From assembly GCA_947579605.1 (NCBI GenBank), contig OX388327.1, forward strand, positions 10,217,122-10,281,121: a stretch of DNA of 64,000 nt. Direction: 5' to 3'. The translations under genes and the position numbers were made by a program. Positions 1-12,660 of the stretch are shown here, piece after piece (position 1 is the first letter of the stretch; each line of letters begins with the position of its first letter). The notes beneath the pieces are model-generated. The model worked only from the letters and a program-made list of their open reading frames with translations, had not been told where the DNA came from and ran no database searches. The stretch comes from Athripsodes cinereus (Eukaryota > Arthropoda > Insecta > Trichoptera > Leptoceridae).

Positions 1-999
1 CCAATGCGATCTTAGAAATTATTATTAAACTAATTCAGATAATATCCTCATGTTCACTAAACTGATGTTTAGATGGACTTTATAAGTAATCGAATAAAAA
101 ACAAATGAGAGAGACCAAATTTTCGATTCCCAATTGAAGTCGAAAGGCGTCTCTCTCAAATACAAATCACATAATAGAAAGAGACATTGTTTTTTATGTA
201 ATCCTAAATTTTTTTTTTTTTGTTTTTGTACATCAGGAATTACAAAACATAATAAATACATATATATTGAGATGATATTCAGCGGCAAGATTATCACTAT
301 GTAGTGATTTGTTCCATCTGACCATGTCATATTGACACATACATTTTTACATTCTTGGTGTGGATACATATTGTATCTGAAATATTAAATGTAATTTCAA
401 TATTTGTAATTTCTGACAAGGATACGATCATATATATCCGAGTTTCTCATTTGCTCTATTCATTTATTTTATATTGTGACAAGGATCTAACGACCTAGAA
501 TTGATAAATGTACAGTGTTCTTAAGGTGCTTCGGCACGTAAATGACTGAAATGTTGTCTAAAATAATAATATGTGTATTCTCAATTTCGTTAAAGAGTTC
601 CATGTATATGACATGATAATTAAGTGTTAAAATAATTGAACATTATTATTCTTATAATTAAATGTTATTGGTTATTCTACGTGTGACTCTCATATTCATA
701 TCTACTTGGATGTGCAGTGGACAGGACCTTGCTCCACATCACATTGCAGTCATTACATACATCATCATTATAGTAATATATCATACCATACATACCTATA
801 TCATATTATGTCATGTCTATTATGTATATATATCCTTTCACCCTCTTATTATATGCTATTTATAAGTATTATTATCTTATATTACTCCACTATCTATTAT
901 TATGCACCCTTTACCTTGTACTTCATATTGACATAATACAATCAATTAGCATGACAGAAGTCAATGTAGAGATAATGAGTTTATTGCAAAAAGACAAAT
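1..999. other. AT-rich DNA, no gene seen
   Basis: Open frames here are short, rich in Ile/Tyr/His and show no family resemblance. No POLDIP2 5' exon could be recognised, although the last four exons of that gene lie downstream. Nothing else can be supported. Confidence 0.6.
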
Positions 1000-2623
1000 G
1001 TGTCGCTGAGTTACGAAATCCGCTATAACACATTTTTGTAATACAGAGAAAATCGATAAAAACTATTATTTAAGTATTAAGCAAACTTTTTTGAAATAAA
1101 ATAACTTTATTGATTGTAAGATTGGTGTAACAATTTATTTTTAAAATAAATTTTGTGATTAAATAAAAAAAGACGGTTCATTTTGTATAAATAAAATTTC
1201 ACGTGTCGGCTTTTGATAGGCACATGATGTTAAAGCGGGTTTCGTAAGACACACAGGATGATATAGTGGATTTTGTTAGAACTAAATTTAAGTGCAACAT
1301 GATAATTTATTCCAGTGGCGTCAATAAATTAAAATGCTGATATTTTATTTTAACAATTATTTTTTTATATCAATAAAGCACGAGTATTTATATTTCAATA
1401 AAAACGTAAATTTAAATGAATTAACAAAATACGTTTTATTACTTGCTTTTTTCTACAGAAAAAGTAATATTTTCGAAACTTGAGGAAATTGTTGCCGTAT
1501 GTAGAATTATTTTTTGGTCACCAAATTTTTCAAAACTTTTTTTATAGGAAAAAAATTGCAACTATCAAACTTAAGCGGCCCCACCCGTTGTTGAGTAATA
1601 TGTACGAAACTTTAGGAAATTTATATTCGAAGTAAATTTTATTTTTGGCGGCAAAAAATAAAACCATCAAAAACAAAATCTAATTCAAATGTATATTGGC
1701 CCCACCCGTTTTCGAGTATTTTTCCCTTAGAAAAGTTTTGTATTCGAATTAGATTTTATTTTTGCCGGTTTTATTTTATTTTTGTCGGCAAAATAAATAC
1801 GTCTTATTAAGTACCGAAAGGCATACAATTTTAGTTTTGATTATACAACTTACAAAAAAAAGTGATTTTAAACATCAAGTAAGAATTCGCATTACGTGAA
1901 AGAAATGATAATCTATATTGTACATAAAAAAATTGATGACTTTGGCTGAGGCACAAAAATGTTTCGGAGACATTTTATTTATTATGCATATATTTTTTTA
2001 TGCAGATTTATTTTCAATAAATGATAATATACCTGAATTATTTCATCATAATAATATTTATTTTTATTTCATAAATAACATGATAAAAAAAAAGTGTTCA
2101 CCTATGTCACATCAGAACTGCGCGCCACTGAATAAATACAGCAAAACGCACGAAATTCACTCAAAATATGTCAATATTTACTTACCGTTTTTGGCGTTGT
2201 AAGTAAACTTTTCAACTTCCTGTATGACTTATCTTTTTCCTTTCTCTATTTTCTTTACATTTTTTAACATTAAAATCTTGATCACTTATTATGAATCAGT
2301 TTAAATTGCAATTATTTAAGAGAACCCAGAACGCCAAACTCACCAGATAAGAACAATTTTGTACCGGCGGCCATATTGATTTTTTGAAAATACTGGACTC
2401 TTATTGGTTGGTTGTGTTATAGGGGATATTGAAAGGGACATTAAGTGATATAGTGGGTTTCGTTTCTCAACCTCGTTTTATTTATTTTTTTCTGAAAAAA
2501 TGGTGAATGTTTTCAAGTAAACAATTTTCTAAAGTTATAGACAATTCGATTACGAATCCAACGACATATATAACTCAATTTTTGTTAAAATGTGTTATAG
2601 CGGATTTCGTAACTCAGCGACAC
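1000..2623. mobile_element. Terminal-inverted-repeat DNA element, copy 1, with internal insertion
   Basis: The ends are inverted repeats of about 37 bp beginning GTGTCGCTGAGTTACGAAAT and continuing through CCGCTATAACACATTTT. A shorter copy of the same family lies at 49979-50400. Aligning the two by eye, the left about 195 bp and right about 225 bp of this copy match the short copy, while about 1.2 kb (roughly 1196-2398) is extra, so it is either a nested insertion or the part deleted from the short form. The extra segment has two repeats of the motif GGCCCCACCCGTT (about 1577 and 1700). No coding region was recognised, so the superfamily is unknown. The target duplication is not clear. Confidence 0.7.
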
Positions 2624-2833
2624 AAATATTTTCAGACTAAATATTCAATCGTAATATTATAATTGTTGAAAGTATTTCATTGAAATGTCATCACAGTTGA
2701 TTTGAAATTATTTAAGTCCTCGAGAGCAGTAGTACCGGGTCGCAGAAGTAACTTGAAAATCAACCCTATTTTTGTGAAATATTCTTTAACAAAACTGAGG
2801 AGAACGTTAACCTTTTCAAATTCCTTTACCAGT

Positions 2834-2917
2834 CTTTTAGCTTACTGTGAAAGGTGTATAAGGTTGTATTTGGGCTTATTACAAAACCCAGATATATCTT
2901 TGAAAAAAAAAAAAAAA
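2834..2917 (+). repeat. 5'-truncated SINE 3' half with poly(A)
   Basis: This segment ends in an A-rich tail (about 2903-2917). It matches, in opposite orientation, the 3' half of the tRNA-derived SINE at 33070-33245, sharing the blocks CTTACTGTGAAAGGTGTATA and AACCCAGATATATCTTT. It is a 5'-truncated copy lacking the tRNA-like A and B boxes. It lies about 570 bp upstream of the first visible POLDIP2 exon. The neighbouring sequence GGAGACCACTG at about 3066-3076 resembles an hAT end, but no convincing left end was found. Confidence 0.6.
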
Positions 2918-3490
2918 CTGAAAATTTGACAATGGGAAGGTAGAAATTTACAGTGTAAGGGAAATCACCAAATTCTGAGAATCTGTGACCAAAAAATGAT
3001 ATATTCACTCTTTCATTGTAATCAATTAACATCTCGTCAGTGATTTACGGTGATAAAAAGGTTGGAGACCACTGCTCTAGGACTTAGCTGTCATGTAATT
3101 GTACTCTAGTGGTTTTTGAAAGTATAGAAATGTGAAATCAATTTGTTTATCAGGTTGTGTTATGTCATACATTTATGTTTTTCATCTCATCTTTATTTAT
3201 TTATATTATTTATTGTTGTTTAGTTACAACATCAATCAGAATCATAAAATTATCAGTTACTAATTCAATGCACAGAGGGCAAATTTATCGCTAGATTGCG
3301 ATATCTTCCAACTAACCCGAACTTTATATCAAATCATCATTTTACTTTATATCAGATCATCCTCGCACTGCTTGTTATATATTAAATAATTTTCATTTAG
3401 TAGTAGCACCTTCACAATATTCATTAAATTGAGTAGTATGTAATATCATATTAGAGTTAAATGAGTAATATACGATGGTGTCCTATCAAG

Positions 3491-6400
3491 CAGCGAGCCC
3501 AGACAGAGGCTGTCACCTTCCTGGGAGGGCAGGAATCCTCCCGCAGCCTCTACGCCATCCCAGGATTGGACTATGTGGCACATGAAGACATCCTGCCTTA
3601 CACCAGTACGGAAAGAGCGCCTGTCTCACACGAACTCTTTGACAAGTTTCTTTCATATTGTCCTGAGAAAGGTGTGTGCTTATAATTTGTATTTGTTACT
3701 CATATAATTTTTTTAATTTTTTATTATGAATTTAGATTTTATAATCATATCCTCTATAATATTTTTTTACTGTATTAGCACACAAGTATTATAAATTCCA
3801 GACTTTGATCAATGAAATAAATTTATTCAACTGTTTGTTTTTTATTACGCGGAGCATCAGCCTGATAGTTCACTAATAAGATGAAAGATTTGTCTTTGCA
3901 TTATAAATACCTGTAGTAAAAAATGTTTACTTCCAACTCTATAATAATGTTTATTTAATATCAATGAACATTCTGAGGACATGACCCAGCCAAGACCACT
4001 GTCTCTTTATTGCAGAGACTAGAGTTGCTAAGTGCGTTGACATGCATCAATATTTGTTACATTCATCCTGTATCTTTATACAATTTATTTAAATGTGTAT
4101 AGCATAAACTTTAAATTAATTTTCCAGATCCACCATTTGTAGCTCAGGATACACTTCGGGCCTGGCAGAAGAAGAACCATCCCTGGCTGGAGTTGAGTGA
4201 TGTGCACAGGGAGAGCACTGAGGGAGTTAGGGTTACAGTGATACCATTCTATATGGGATGTAGAGAGTCACAGACCGCTGCTGTATATTGGGTATTTATA
4301 TTGTACACATGAATATAGTATATTAATAAAAAAAAAACTTTTGCACAAAAAAAAACATGCCAACATTATTACTGAACAAACAAATTTGTGCAATGTTGGA
4401 GTTTATCGCAGAAGAGCGATATCTTCCAACTAACCCAATCTTAAAATGGTCTCACTCAGGTGTTGTATTACATTATTATGTACTGTACTTAATTAGTATT
4501 TGGTGCTTCCGTAACATTATTATGATTTACCTCTACAATAGGGTTTTGATGAAGGCAGACAGGTTACGTGGAATCACTTATCAGCACCACTGACTTTTTT
4601 GTATATCAGTGCAGTGTTTAAACAGTTTAGAGATTGTTAAATTGCTTCAAAACCAAATTATTCTCACTGTAAAATATAGAATCAGTTAAATATAAACATA
4701 TTAAATAGTAATTTATTATTGTTATGTTTAGTGGCGCTACTGCATCCGCTTGGAGAACTTAGGTCCTTTGTCAGTGCAGCTCCGAGAGAGGCACTGGAGG
4801 ATATTCTCCTTGTCTGGAACTCTGGAGACTGTGCGAGGACGAGGGGTGGTGGGGCAGGAGCCCAGATTGTCCAAACACCAGCCCGCCTTCCAGTACAGCA
4901 GTCATGTCAGTCTGCAGGCCCCCAGTGGACATATGTGGTGAGATATTGACATTGTCATTAACTCATTGTCATTTCTGCGAAAAGGCTTTCTAGCTGTCAT
5001 GCCGATATATCGTCCCTCATCTGACTAACTGTCGTAACTGGTGAAATGTAAATTGTTCAGGAGAGCATGTTTAGTGTTTTGGCGTGCATAGTTTCGTCTC
5101 TCCCAGCAATACGAAAGACTCTAAATGTATTTTATTATTTTATTTGTATTTTTATGTATCTTTGAATCATTTTTATGATAAATTAATTTCCATAAGTATA
5201 TTGGATTTTTTTTTATGCGCCGTCAAAGTAGATAGGACTCTTTGTGAGATTTTTTTTTCATGGCCATATTTAGTTGTGCTCAGATAGGACTTAACTATTT
5301 TAAGAGTCAAAGGTTAAAACAAAACGATTTTATAATATGAGAAAGTATATTAATTAACAAGAGTGTTTACAATGTAATAACAGCAGTTTTATGGAAAATA
5401 AAATGATAGTAAATCACTAAAAAATAAATTAGTATACAGATTATGGTGTTCGAGACTTCTCATCCTCATCATCAGATGTTAATAAATTAAATTAAATTCT
5501 ATCTTTTCCGTCACGCCGTATCCCAATTGGGGTAGGCAGAGAGAACGGAACGCCAATTAGATCTGTCCTTACATACTTCTTTCGCTTCCTCCACAGTCAT
5601 ACAATTTCTCATGCACGCACGTCAGTTTCTTTTACTCTAAAATTAAATTTCGTGATTATTTTCAAAATAACGAATTTAGTGATGGAAGGACTTATAAAAC
5701 TCAGCCTCCTTGAGTAATGTTATCATCGATGTATCGCCAGTAGTCAAAGACATCAAGTCAGCATATTTTACCTGGGAAATTTTAGATGGAGTGGATTTGA
5801 GTCGAGAAATCTCGTTATGCAATATTATTTTAGATACTTGTCGGTTCAAGGATATTGAACGATAATTCGTTTCACCATCACTAGTTTTAAAAGAAAACTT
5901 AGTAAAACTGTGTTTTTCTACTGAAAATTACGTCATCTCTATCCAGTTTACATTTAGCCCTGTGTCGTCAATTCGAAGGAAGAGAAGACGTAGCTCAATT
6001 GATAATTTCTTAAAATCCAAAAAATCTGAATAGTTGTGGGGTGTAACGGTGAAAGGTTTGTTTCTACCTGCTAATTTGAAAATAGGAACTAATTGACTAG
6101 GGACAAAAATGTTACCACTTTTCTTAAGCGAATAGTTAATGGCACTGTGTACCGAATCACCTTCACTTTGTCCGTGACATGGAACAGATAAACGTAATTT
6201 TATTTCATTATTATTTCTTGAATTATTTATAAAGTTAATTAGGGTAGAAGCGATTATTGAATTTTTTTTTGACCGCTACAGTCGTCGGCAAATAAATATA
6301 TTTTTTTATAACATTTTTCATCATACATATTCAGAAAAGAAAAACGTAGTTTAAATTTCAGAGGAACCCCTCTTGCTTGCACCTTCATGCCACGTGAAAC

Positions 6401-8478
6401 GATAGCACTCATCAGAAAACATATCGTATATTGTAAAGTTATATACTAATAAACGTCTTTTATTGAAAACTGCATTTTCATTGCTGATTGGTAAGTTGAT
6501 AACTTGCTGCATATCAAACGTAGCACACTGTGTTGCAGAATCTTGCTGAGCCTTTGTTTTGCCAACCATTCTAGCAGGACTAACAAGTTTTTTTATTTTT
6601 ATTTTCATGCTTAAGTTATTGATTTTTCAATTTAGTTTTAACATCTTCTGAGCCTTCGCAATATGTCGTACACAAGCTACACTGATCCTTTTTCGGTAGA
6701 TGGAAAGACAGATTTTTTTATATTAAAACTCTTCTGTATGATACAAAACTTAGTTTTTCAGGATTGTTTTTCAAAGTATTCAGAAACAAAGCGTGCATTT
6801 CTCAATGTCAAGTCACTATGCAAGTATTTTCATGTCGTCTACGACAATAGTGAGACTCAACTTTTGGAAATCTCTCAATTTGTTCCTCAATATTGCGTCT
6901 CATTCTCAGATCACTTTCAATGTAAAATGCTTTGCGCCCGCCACGATTTTCTTTTCCTAAAATCCTCGTCGGAGTAATTTTATCGATTGCTGGTTTAACC
7001 GTTTTTTTCCAACACTCAGTGTATTTAAAAAAAATGTTCGGCATATCTGCTGTCCGTCTAGCAGAAGATGCTAATAAATTGTAAAATTTCTTCTAGAATT
7101 CAAACCAGCAGTTTTTTTTCGTCCCAATTTTTGTTGTGTATAACGATGTACTCGCGTTGTAATTGTATCGATCCAAGACCCCAAAAATCTTCTCAAATCA
7201 TTTCGGGAGTACATTGGTTAAAAAGGTAACATTGACGAGATGCTGCCTAACAAATTTCAATGTTTCACGCAGGTTTTAGCATCCACTTTGCAACAATCTT
7301 TTTGGATACTTGGGTCATGTATTCCTTTCTGTGATCTTTTGGTTGTTTATTTTTATTGACCTTGGAAGATGTTTTCCTTAGTACTTCCCTCAATGAGCCG
7401 TCAACTTCAAAATCATGTGGCCGCACTTCGTAAATATTTGACATATTAATTCTTTCAGTACTTTATGCTATACTAAATTATGATCGGGATATTGAGAATC
7501 TCTACTAAAATGATTCCAACAAAGAAAAATGCTATCCTATGTGAAAATAAATGAAAAGTTATTCCCAGTTAATGACTATATTAAGTGTCGTATTTCAAGG
7601 TAGGGCCTACATCGGATATGTTTTTCATTTATAAAAAAATCACACTAACTGTAGTATCTGCACTTACGTCTGTTAGTGAGATATTATTTTGATTAATTCG
7701 TAGATACGACAACAAATCAGAAAGCTGTTCCAGGATAACAGCAGCAGCTACAGCTGTGATCTTCGGTGAGAACATGCGTATCAAATCAAAATACATGGTG
7801 GCGGTCATAACTCAGTTTTGTCAAAAAAGTCAGTTACGACAGTTAGTCAGACGAGGGACGATATGTTTATTATAGCTATAAATAAATAGATAATAGGGTG
7901 TCAAAACAAAATATTTTTTATTATGTCTTGTAGTGTGAGCGTGTTACGTCCAATGTGTTTCTTATTTTGTATCTTATAAATATCAAATGTAAATGTAAAT
8001 ATCAATATACTCTTAAATAATTAGTTTCTATCTTCACACAATTGATAATCTAACTGAGTTTGGTAATATACAGTATTCTTTGAATTGGATAAATTATTTT
8101 CTAGAGTAAGACACTATTAAAACAATGTTGGGAGTAACATCCTATATTATTACTCCCTATTCTATATTGATTTAAACTAAAATAAGAAGTTCCTTAATTT
8201 TATAATTATGGTCACTTGAACTAGAATTCATATTTTGTATGATATTTTAGAGTTTATAGAATACCAATGTGCACTAACTAAAATTGGAACGTTCCTATTT
8301 TAGTTAGTACTCACTAAAAATGAAACAGAACAGGGGGTAATATGTTTTTTTTTGTAATTTCAGGGGTACATTCAGAATGGAGAGAGAAGATGGCTATACA
8401 TTTGATTGTCGCATCCCTCCGTTCTCCTTGGAAAGTAAACCCGAAGATGGTTCGAGTACTCCGCCCGACAACATATGA
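3491..8478 (+). CDS. POLDIP2: POLDIP2-like (polymerase delta-interacting protein 2), C-terminal exons
   Basis: Four exons are recognised: about 3491-3671, 4128-4291, 4732-4937 and 8364-8478 (TGA). They encode about 221 residues with GT-AG introns and agreeing phases. The protein is the conserved C-terminal part of POLDIP2/PDIP38, an adaptor reported in mitochondria and nucleus that binds DNA polymerase delta p50 and PCNA and links to mitochondrial proteostasis. Visible hallmarks are LYAIPGLDYVAHEDILPYTS from the YccV-like region, then TLRAWQKKNHPWLELSDVH. The ApaG/DUF525 beta-sandwich follows, with VTVIPFYMG, YWWRYCIRLENLG, QLRERHWRIFSLSGTLETVR, GRGVVGQEP and the end RIPPFSLESKPED. The first exon's left edge is uncertain: acceptors after 3490 and after 3493 both keep frame. 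The N-terminal targeting region and first part of the YccV domain lie upstream and were not found. The 3.4-kb last intron carries a transposon (5011-7860). Confidence 0.93.
5507..5635 (-). mobile_element. RTE LINE 3'-end fragment inside the transposon
   Basis: Reading the minus strand gives the RTE C-terminal signature VEEAKEVCKDRSNWRSVLSA followed by YPNWDTA and a stop, then the tail CTCTGCCTACCCCAATTGGG. This matches the C-terminus and 3' end of lepidopteran RTE-type non-LTR retrotransposons. It is a short 5'-truncated insertion nested in the DNA transposon at 5011-7860, so it is younger than that element. Confidence 0.7.
5940..7446 (-). pseudogene. Decayed transposase of the ATAT-flanked element
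   Basis: Several minus-strand pieces in different frames, separated by stops, belong to one protein. An N-terminal piece starts at ATG 7446 (MSNIYEVRPHDFEVDG). Another at 7044-6808 contains GKENRGGRKAF and ERFPKVESHYCRRRHENT. A third at 6608-6351 contains QCATFDMQQVINLPISNENA and YNFTIYDMF...TWHEGASKRGS. A further stretch at about 6170-5940 contains CHGQSEGDSVHSAINYS. The order and motifs match a transposase-like family I have seen widely in insect genomes, with its ATFDxQ, YNFTVY and GxSExDSxHS blocks. I cannot name its superfamily with confidence. Internal stops and frameshifts show it is dead. Confidence 0.65.
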
Positions 8479-9630
8479 CCTTTACAAAATACATTTAATC
8501 CAATTTAGACACTGCAGATGTTCTTGTATTATGTGTGCATGTACCTCTGTCTCTCGTGTGTAGGTGTATATATGTAGTTGAATGTGAATGACACTAAAAC
8601 AATGCTGTTGAATGTGCCAATTGTGAATGGGATGTCTTAGTAATAATGATAAGGAACCAACATACTATACACAGCACAGGGAAATATGTACTCACACTAG
8701 TACAGGGTAGCAGTGTCCTGGAATAGAGTGCGACAAGTGTTGGTTTCAATATGAAACATTAGCAAAGATTTTAGTTTTGTCTATTTCAGTATAAATTGAA
8801 TTAAATGTATTATGTGCATGTGGTGTATGAACTATTTAACTTTTCTTATTTTTCTTGCCGTATCGGAAAATGCTGCAACATATTGTGTTATCCAGTTCTC
8901 TTTATACTATACTTGAGGTTGGTTAACTATTTGCAATGTAGTCTAAGAGCGGGACAGATTTTTATTATTAAGACTTGTAAACTTATCTTTTATTATAATT
9001 GGAATGGCCAGGTGTGGATTATGTTTAAAGAGAGCAATGAATTTCAAATCGATGAATGTTCTGTGGCTCCCATAATTATTTTAAAATATGACGAAAAAAA
9101 AATTAAAACTAAAAGTATAATGTCTGCCTTGGTCACTTTGGAAATCGTCACCCAGCAGGTATGGGTGGTATTTTTGTATTGAAATTAGTTATATTGCGAC
9201 TATCGCCCAGATCCTGTACCATTAATTGTTTTTTAGTATTAATTCGTATAATTTTAATCCTTATCGTATAGATATTGAGATTACAACTCCACATATTTTC
9301 CTGTCTTGTGTTTATATTATAAATAAATAAATGATGAAAATTAAATAAAATAAAATGTCAAAGTGAATTATTAATAAACATATATAATTGTGTTTAATAA
9401 ATGCACTTGTTTTGCCTCTTGTAGATGTCACTGCTATATAATTTTATTATTAAGTCGCATAGCTCAATACTATTAGCTTTAAATATAATCCTAATTATTA
9501 TTAAAAATCTTATTTCACACAATTTGGCCAAAAGTCTACATAGTGTACTTTCCTTTCCAGCATACAGATACTATTAATAAACTTTAATCACTCGATGCAA
9601 AAAAATATGATATAATGATCACCTAGAGTC
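8479..9630 (+). other. POLDIP2 3' flank, probable 3' UTR
   Basis: No coding region is supported here. The nearest obvious polyadenylation hexamers, AATAAA, cluster at about 9322-9335, some 850 bp after the stop. A long 3' UTR is possible but not shown. The longest open frame (8805-9182) has no recognisable domain. Confidence 0.4.
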
Positions 9631-9720
9631 CAGGGGTCACCAATTACTTTCATTAGGGGTCTGTTTTTCTTTTTAATAAAATGACCGTCGCGGTCCGGTC
9701 CAGAAGGAGTAAAAGCCTAA

Positions 9721-9738
9721 CCCCCCCCCCCCCCCCCC
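9721..9738 (+). repeat. Poly(C) homopolymer of 18
   Basis: Eighteen consecutive C residues lie in otherwise AT-rich DNA, just inside the left end of the hAT-type element. The length is likely to be polymorphic or affected by sequencing. Confidence 0.9.
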
Positions 9739-9854
9739 GCCCATACCAAATACAATAAAACGAATGGGTTACGGAACATTATTTCATAACATAGTAAATA
9801 AACAATTAATGAGAGAAATGTCATTTTTTGCACTAAAGTTATGCAGGCTATTAT

Positions 9855-10862
9855 GGCCAATTCTGAATCATAAAATAGTTTAGTTGCACTAATTAAGTCA
9901 ACTAAGTGTGAGGAGATAGTTGAGTCATGATAATTAGTTCTAATTCGTATTCACAGTTTTCCGTACTAATTTAGTTAATTAGTTCATTTTGACACCTTAG
10001 TACAACTATAAATTTCGAGAATCTATGGATTTCGTATTCAGAATGAAATTTTAGTAGACAGCCGACGACTAAAATAAGTTGGATTTGGCAGAATTTTATT
10101 CGCGACTTTTAATGTGCGAATATTATTAGTTGCTGTCATTTTACCGCAGAATATTGCTATATTTTGCAAGTGTTAAGTTGTTTTTTTTCAATTAACCGCC
10201 CTACCTGCAGGTAAATTTCCAAGAAGTGGACAAAAAATAATCACCTTTTTTTCATCAATCCGTACTACGTCCTATACAATAAGTAGGTAAGTACCTATAA
10301 GTCGTTAACAAGACCAAACATGTGTTGTCAAGGGCAAACAGACTAATAAAGAAGAAGGTACGTAACAGGTAGATACAAGATACTGTGAGAGTCCCGCTCG
10401 GGTTGTAGTTTTGTAAACGAATTATTTTTTGTATGAACGAGCGTGTCTCGTTCTATCGCGCTACGGTGCGTTTTGTAGGCCCAAGACACGCTCGTTCATG
10501 TAGGTAGGGCGGTTAAAAGTAAAAATTTATATTTTTAGGGCCCTCGCAACAATTAGCATGTATAAATTGTAAAATTACACCACCACCGACGCAAATACGA
10601 ACGCCAAAATATATCGACAAATCTGACATTTCACAATTTTCACGCACGACAACTATTAAATTGTTGCCAGAAGTGTTAATCGGAACGTGAAAAACATTTT
10701 GTATTGCGGCATCACTGAATAATATTAGTTTGTCCCATAGATTTTACCGTTTGCACTTGGTGGTTCTCGAGTTTATAGTTCATAACTAATGCTGAATACT
10801 ACATAATAACTAATATTAATCAACTTTTTAGTTAGTTAGTTCATTAAGATTCAGAATTGGCC
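9855..10862. mobile_element. MITE family with CCAATTCTGAATC ends (second level of nest)
   Basis: Inverted ends read GGCCAATTCTGAATC at both sides, followed by loosely related TTAGTTNACTAA-rich arms. A second member of the family with the same CCAATTCTGAATC ends is at 17419-17733, which supports calling it an element. Target duplication is not clear. It contains the TTAA-flanked insertion at 10192-10516. Confidence 0.65.
10192..10516. mobile_element. piggyBac-like MITE with TTAA duplication (innermost)
   Basis: TTAA at 10192-10195 and 10513-10516 flank a 317-bp insert whose ends are inverted: CCGCCCTACCTGCA at left and TGTAGGTAGGGCGG at right. The TTAA target and CC start fit piggyBac-type elements (Kolobok also uses TTAA). 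The right half is GC-rich and contains a further self-complementary pair built on GAACGAGCGTGTC (about 10436 and 10485). Confidence 0.8.
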
Positions 10863-11090
10863 CTATATTGTCATTAAATTTTAGAGATGTTCATCGTTAG
10901 GTCTACTTCAGAATTTATTTTTAATGAAGTTCATCTTGGAAAATGCTGCTTCACAAACATGATGACCCAAACAAAGTGACAAGTTTCATGGCTATTTTTT
11001 AAATTCTGGGTTAGTGTAAAATATTAATGTGTATTGTTAACACAAGGTCCGCACAAAATAGACTGGCGGTCCGCCATTTAGTGACCCCTG

Positions 11091-12415
11091 ACCTAGACTA
11101 TTGGCCATAAGTTTAATTTCAGTTTCTAGTAATTATAATCTGTGAAATTGTATTCCTTCTATTCTACTAACAAAAAACTGTAAAAATCAAATATTTTCTG
11201 TATTGTGAAGCACATATTTTTTGAGTTTTTGGCCATACTTAAGACTAGCCATATTGGCTTATGGAACTAGATGATCTATATTATAATTTGCTGTGTGTAC
11301 ACATGATCAGTAGTCAGCACCCTTCCTACTCTATTATAATCCTTCTCAACTTTATTAAATAAATTGATATTTAGTCGAGTTGTAGATAGTTTGTTGTGTT
11401 GTTATATGAATATTGTTGTTGTTGATTTATTTTAAATAAATGTAATAATGACTGGTGACTCTTTCCTCGCCTTGTACAATGAATGTAGTGGTGTGTATTA
11501 TGTGTGTGTATGTTATTATTAATGTGAAGAGAATCTATGGAACAATGTTGCCAAGGGACAGAGTGAGTGTGTGACACTATTACGTTGTAAATATAACTGT
11601 TATGTGAACGTGCTCTATTGTAAAGAAATGACCTGGGTATAGCTAATCAAAAAATTAACTTCATTATTTGTTAACAAAAACTATTGATTCTTTAAAAATC
11701 ACTGGGTGGACATGTTTCCATTCAGTAGGAAGTATTGGACTTCATTTAGTAAAAACTTGAAAGTTAGTTGATTTTTTTAAATAATTTATTAATGAGTGAA
11801 TTCCCAGCTCTAGTAAATACATACATAATTATATAATATATATTATGTGGAGATAGTCTCAGAGACACGGAGAGAAAGTATATTTATATTATTATGTAAT
11901 TATAAATATAATGAAATGTTATCTACATGTAAGCATAATTGAACAATGTGATAATTAACAGAATACTAAAATCCCTATCACTCAAAAATTAAATAAAAAA
12001 GTAAAAAATTATATATTGAATCAACGAGTGATTTGGCCTTCTAAGTTTGCTGTTGAAAATAAAAAATAATTTTATCATATTATTATTATTATTGAAATAA
12101 ATTTATTGTTGGATCAATCTATAGACTTGTATGGAATTATAATAAACAATTAGTTATTGACTACATTGTGTTATATTAGTTTATATTATTTTATGGTGTA
12201 TTTTAAATGAAAAATAAATTCGGAATTAAGAAATTTATTAAGTTTCATTTCTTACAAAATTCTTATGATTCTACTGCCTTAATAAGAAAATAGAATTATG
12301 TTTGATTTCTGGTATCCACTGTTTACTAATCCAGGGAATCATAACTTCAATTTAGTATATCTCTTTTGTTCACTGTGTCGGTGTTTACGTAGTAGAATTC
12401 CATGAAAATATATAT
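11091..12415. other. AT-rich intergenic DNA, nothing supported
   Basis: There are simple ATT/TAT-rich tracts only. The open frame at 11371-11577 on the minus strand is His/Asn-rich low complexity and is probably spurious. Confidence 0.5.
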
Positions 12416-12660
12416 CGTTGTCGGTTCTATGAAACCTCTTATGTGCTTTAAACCAAATTTTACAGGGGACGCAAAAAAACTGTTTTTAAGTCCACAGATC
12501 AACAAATGTAATCAAATTCATGTAAAAATTTAGACGCTTTACATGAAATTGATAATAAATTTGATTACATTTGTTTATCTGTGGACTTAAAAACAGTTTT
12601 TTTGCGTTTCCTGTAAAATTTGGTTTGGAACACATAAGAGGTTTCATAGAACCGAAGACG
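12416..12660. mobile_element. Palindromic foldback MITE, copy 1 (ATAT-flanked)
   Basis: Nearly the whole 245 bp folds on itself. Arms carry CGGTTCTATGAAACCTCTTA, AACCAAATTTTACAGG, then CAAAAAAACTGTTTTTAAGT and CCACAGAT, with a short loop. It is flanked by ATATAT on both sides. A second copy with the same arms lies at 40738-40994. There is no coding capacity. Confidence 0.85.

Larger units (their letters stand above)
5011..7860. mobile_element. 2.85-kb DNA transposon relic with ATAT target duplication
   Basis: Inverted ends of about 30 bp start CGTCCCTC and share TCTGACTAACTGTCGTAACT, with one difference between ends. They are flanked by ATAT on both sides, consistent with a 4-bp target duplication. 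The element lies wholly in the last POLDIP2 intron and encodes a decayed transposase on the - strand. The ATAT|CG boundary recurs at four other elements in the window. Superfamilies with 4-bp duplications include Sola, Chapaev and Ginger; I cannot assign one without a profile search. Confidence 0.8.
9631..11090. mobile_element. hAT-type element (outermost of a three-level nest)
   Basis: Ends are inverted: left CAGGGGTCACCAATTACTTT, right ending TTTAGTGACCCCTG. CAGGGGTCACC-type termini are characteristic of hAT elements. Flanks share ACCTAGA (left 9621-9630, right 11091-11100), a degraded trace of the expected 8-bp duplication rather than a perfect one. An 18-base C run sits near the left end. 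Two further elements are nested inside. No transposase reading frame remains. Confidence 0.7.

Noticed and set aside
2715..3076. hAT-like MITE ending GGAGACCACTG
   Set aside because: The proposed left end CAGTAGTACCGGG and flanks CTCGAGAG/CTCTAGGA do not match well enough.
6663..6977. 104-residue plus-strand frame
   Set aside because: It is antisense to the decayed transposase and carries no motif.
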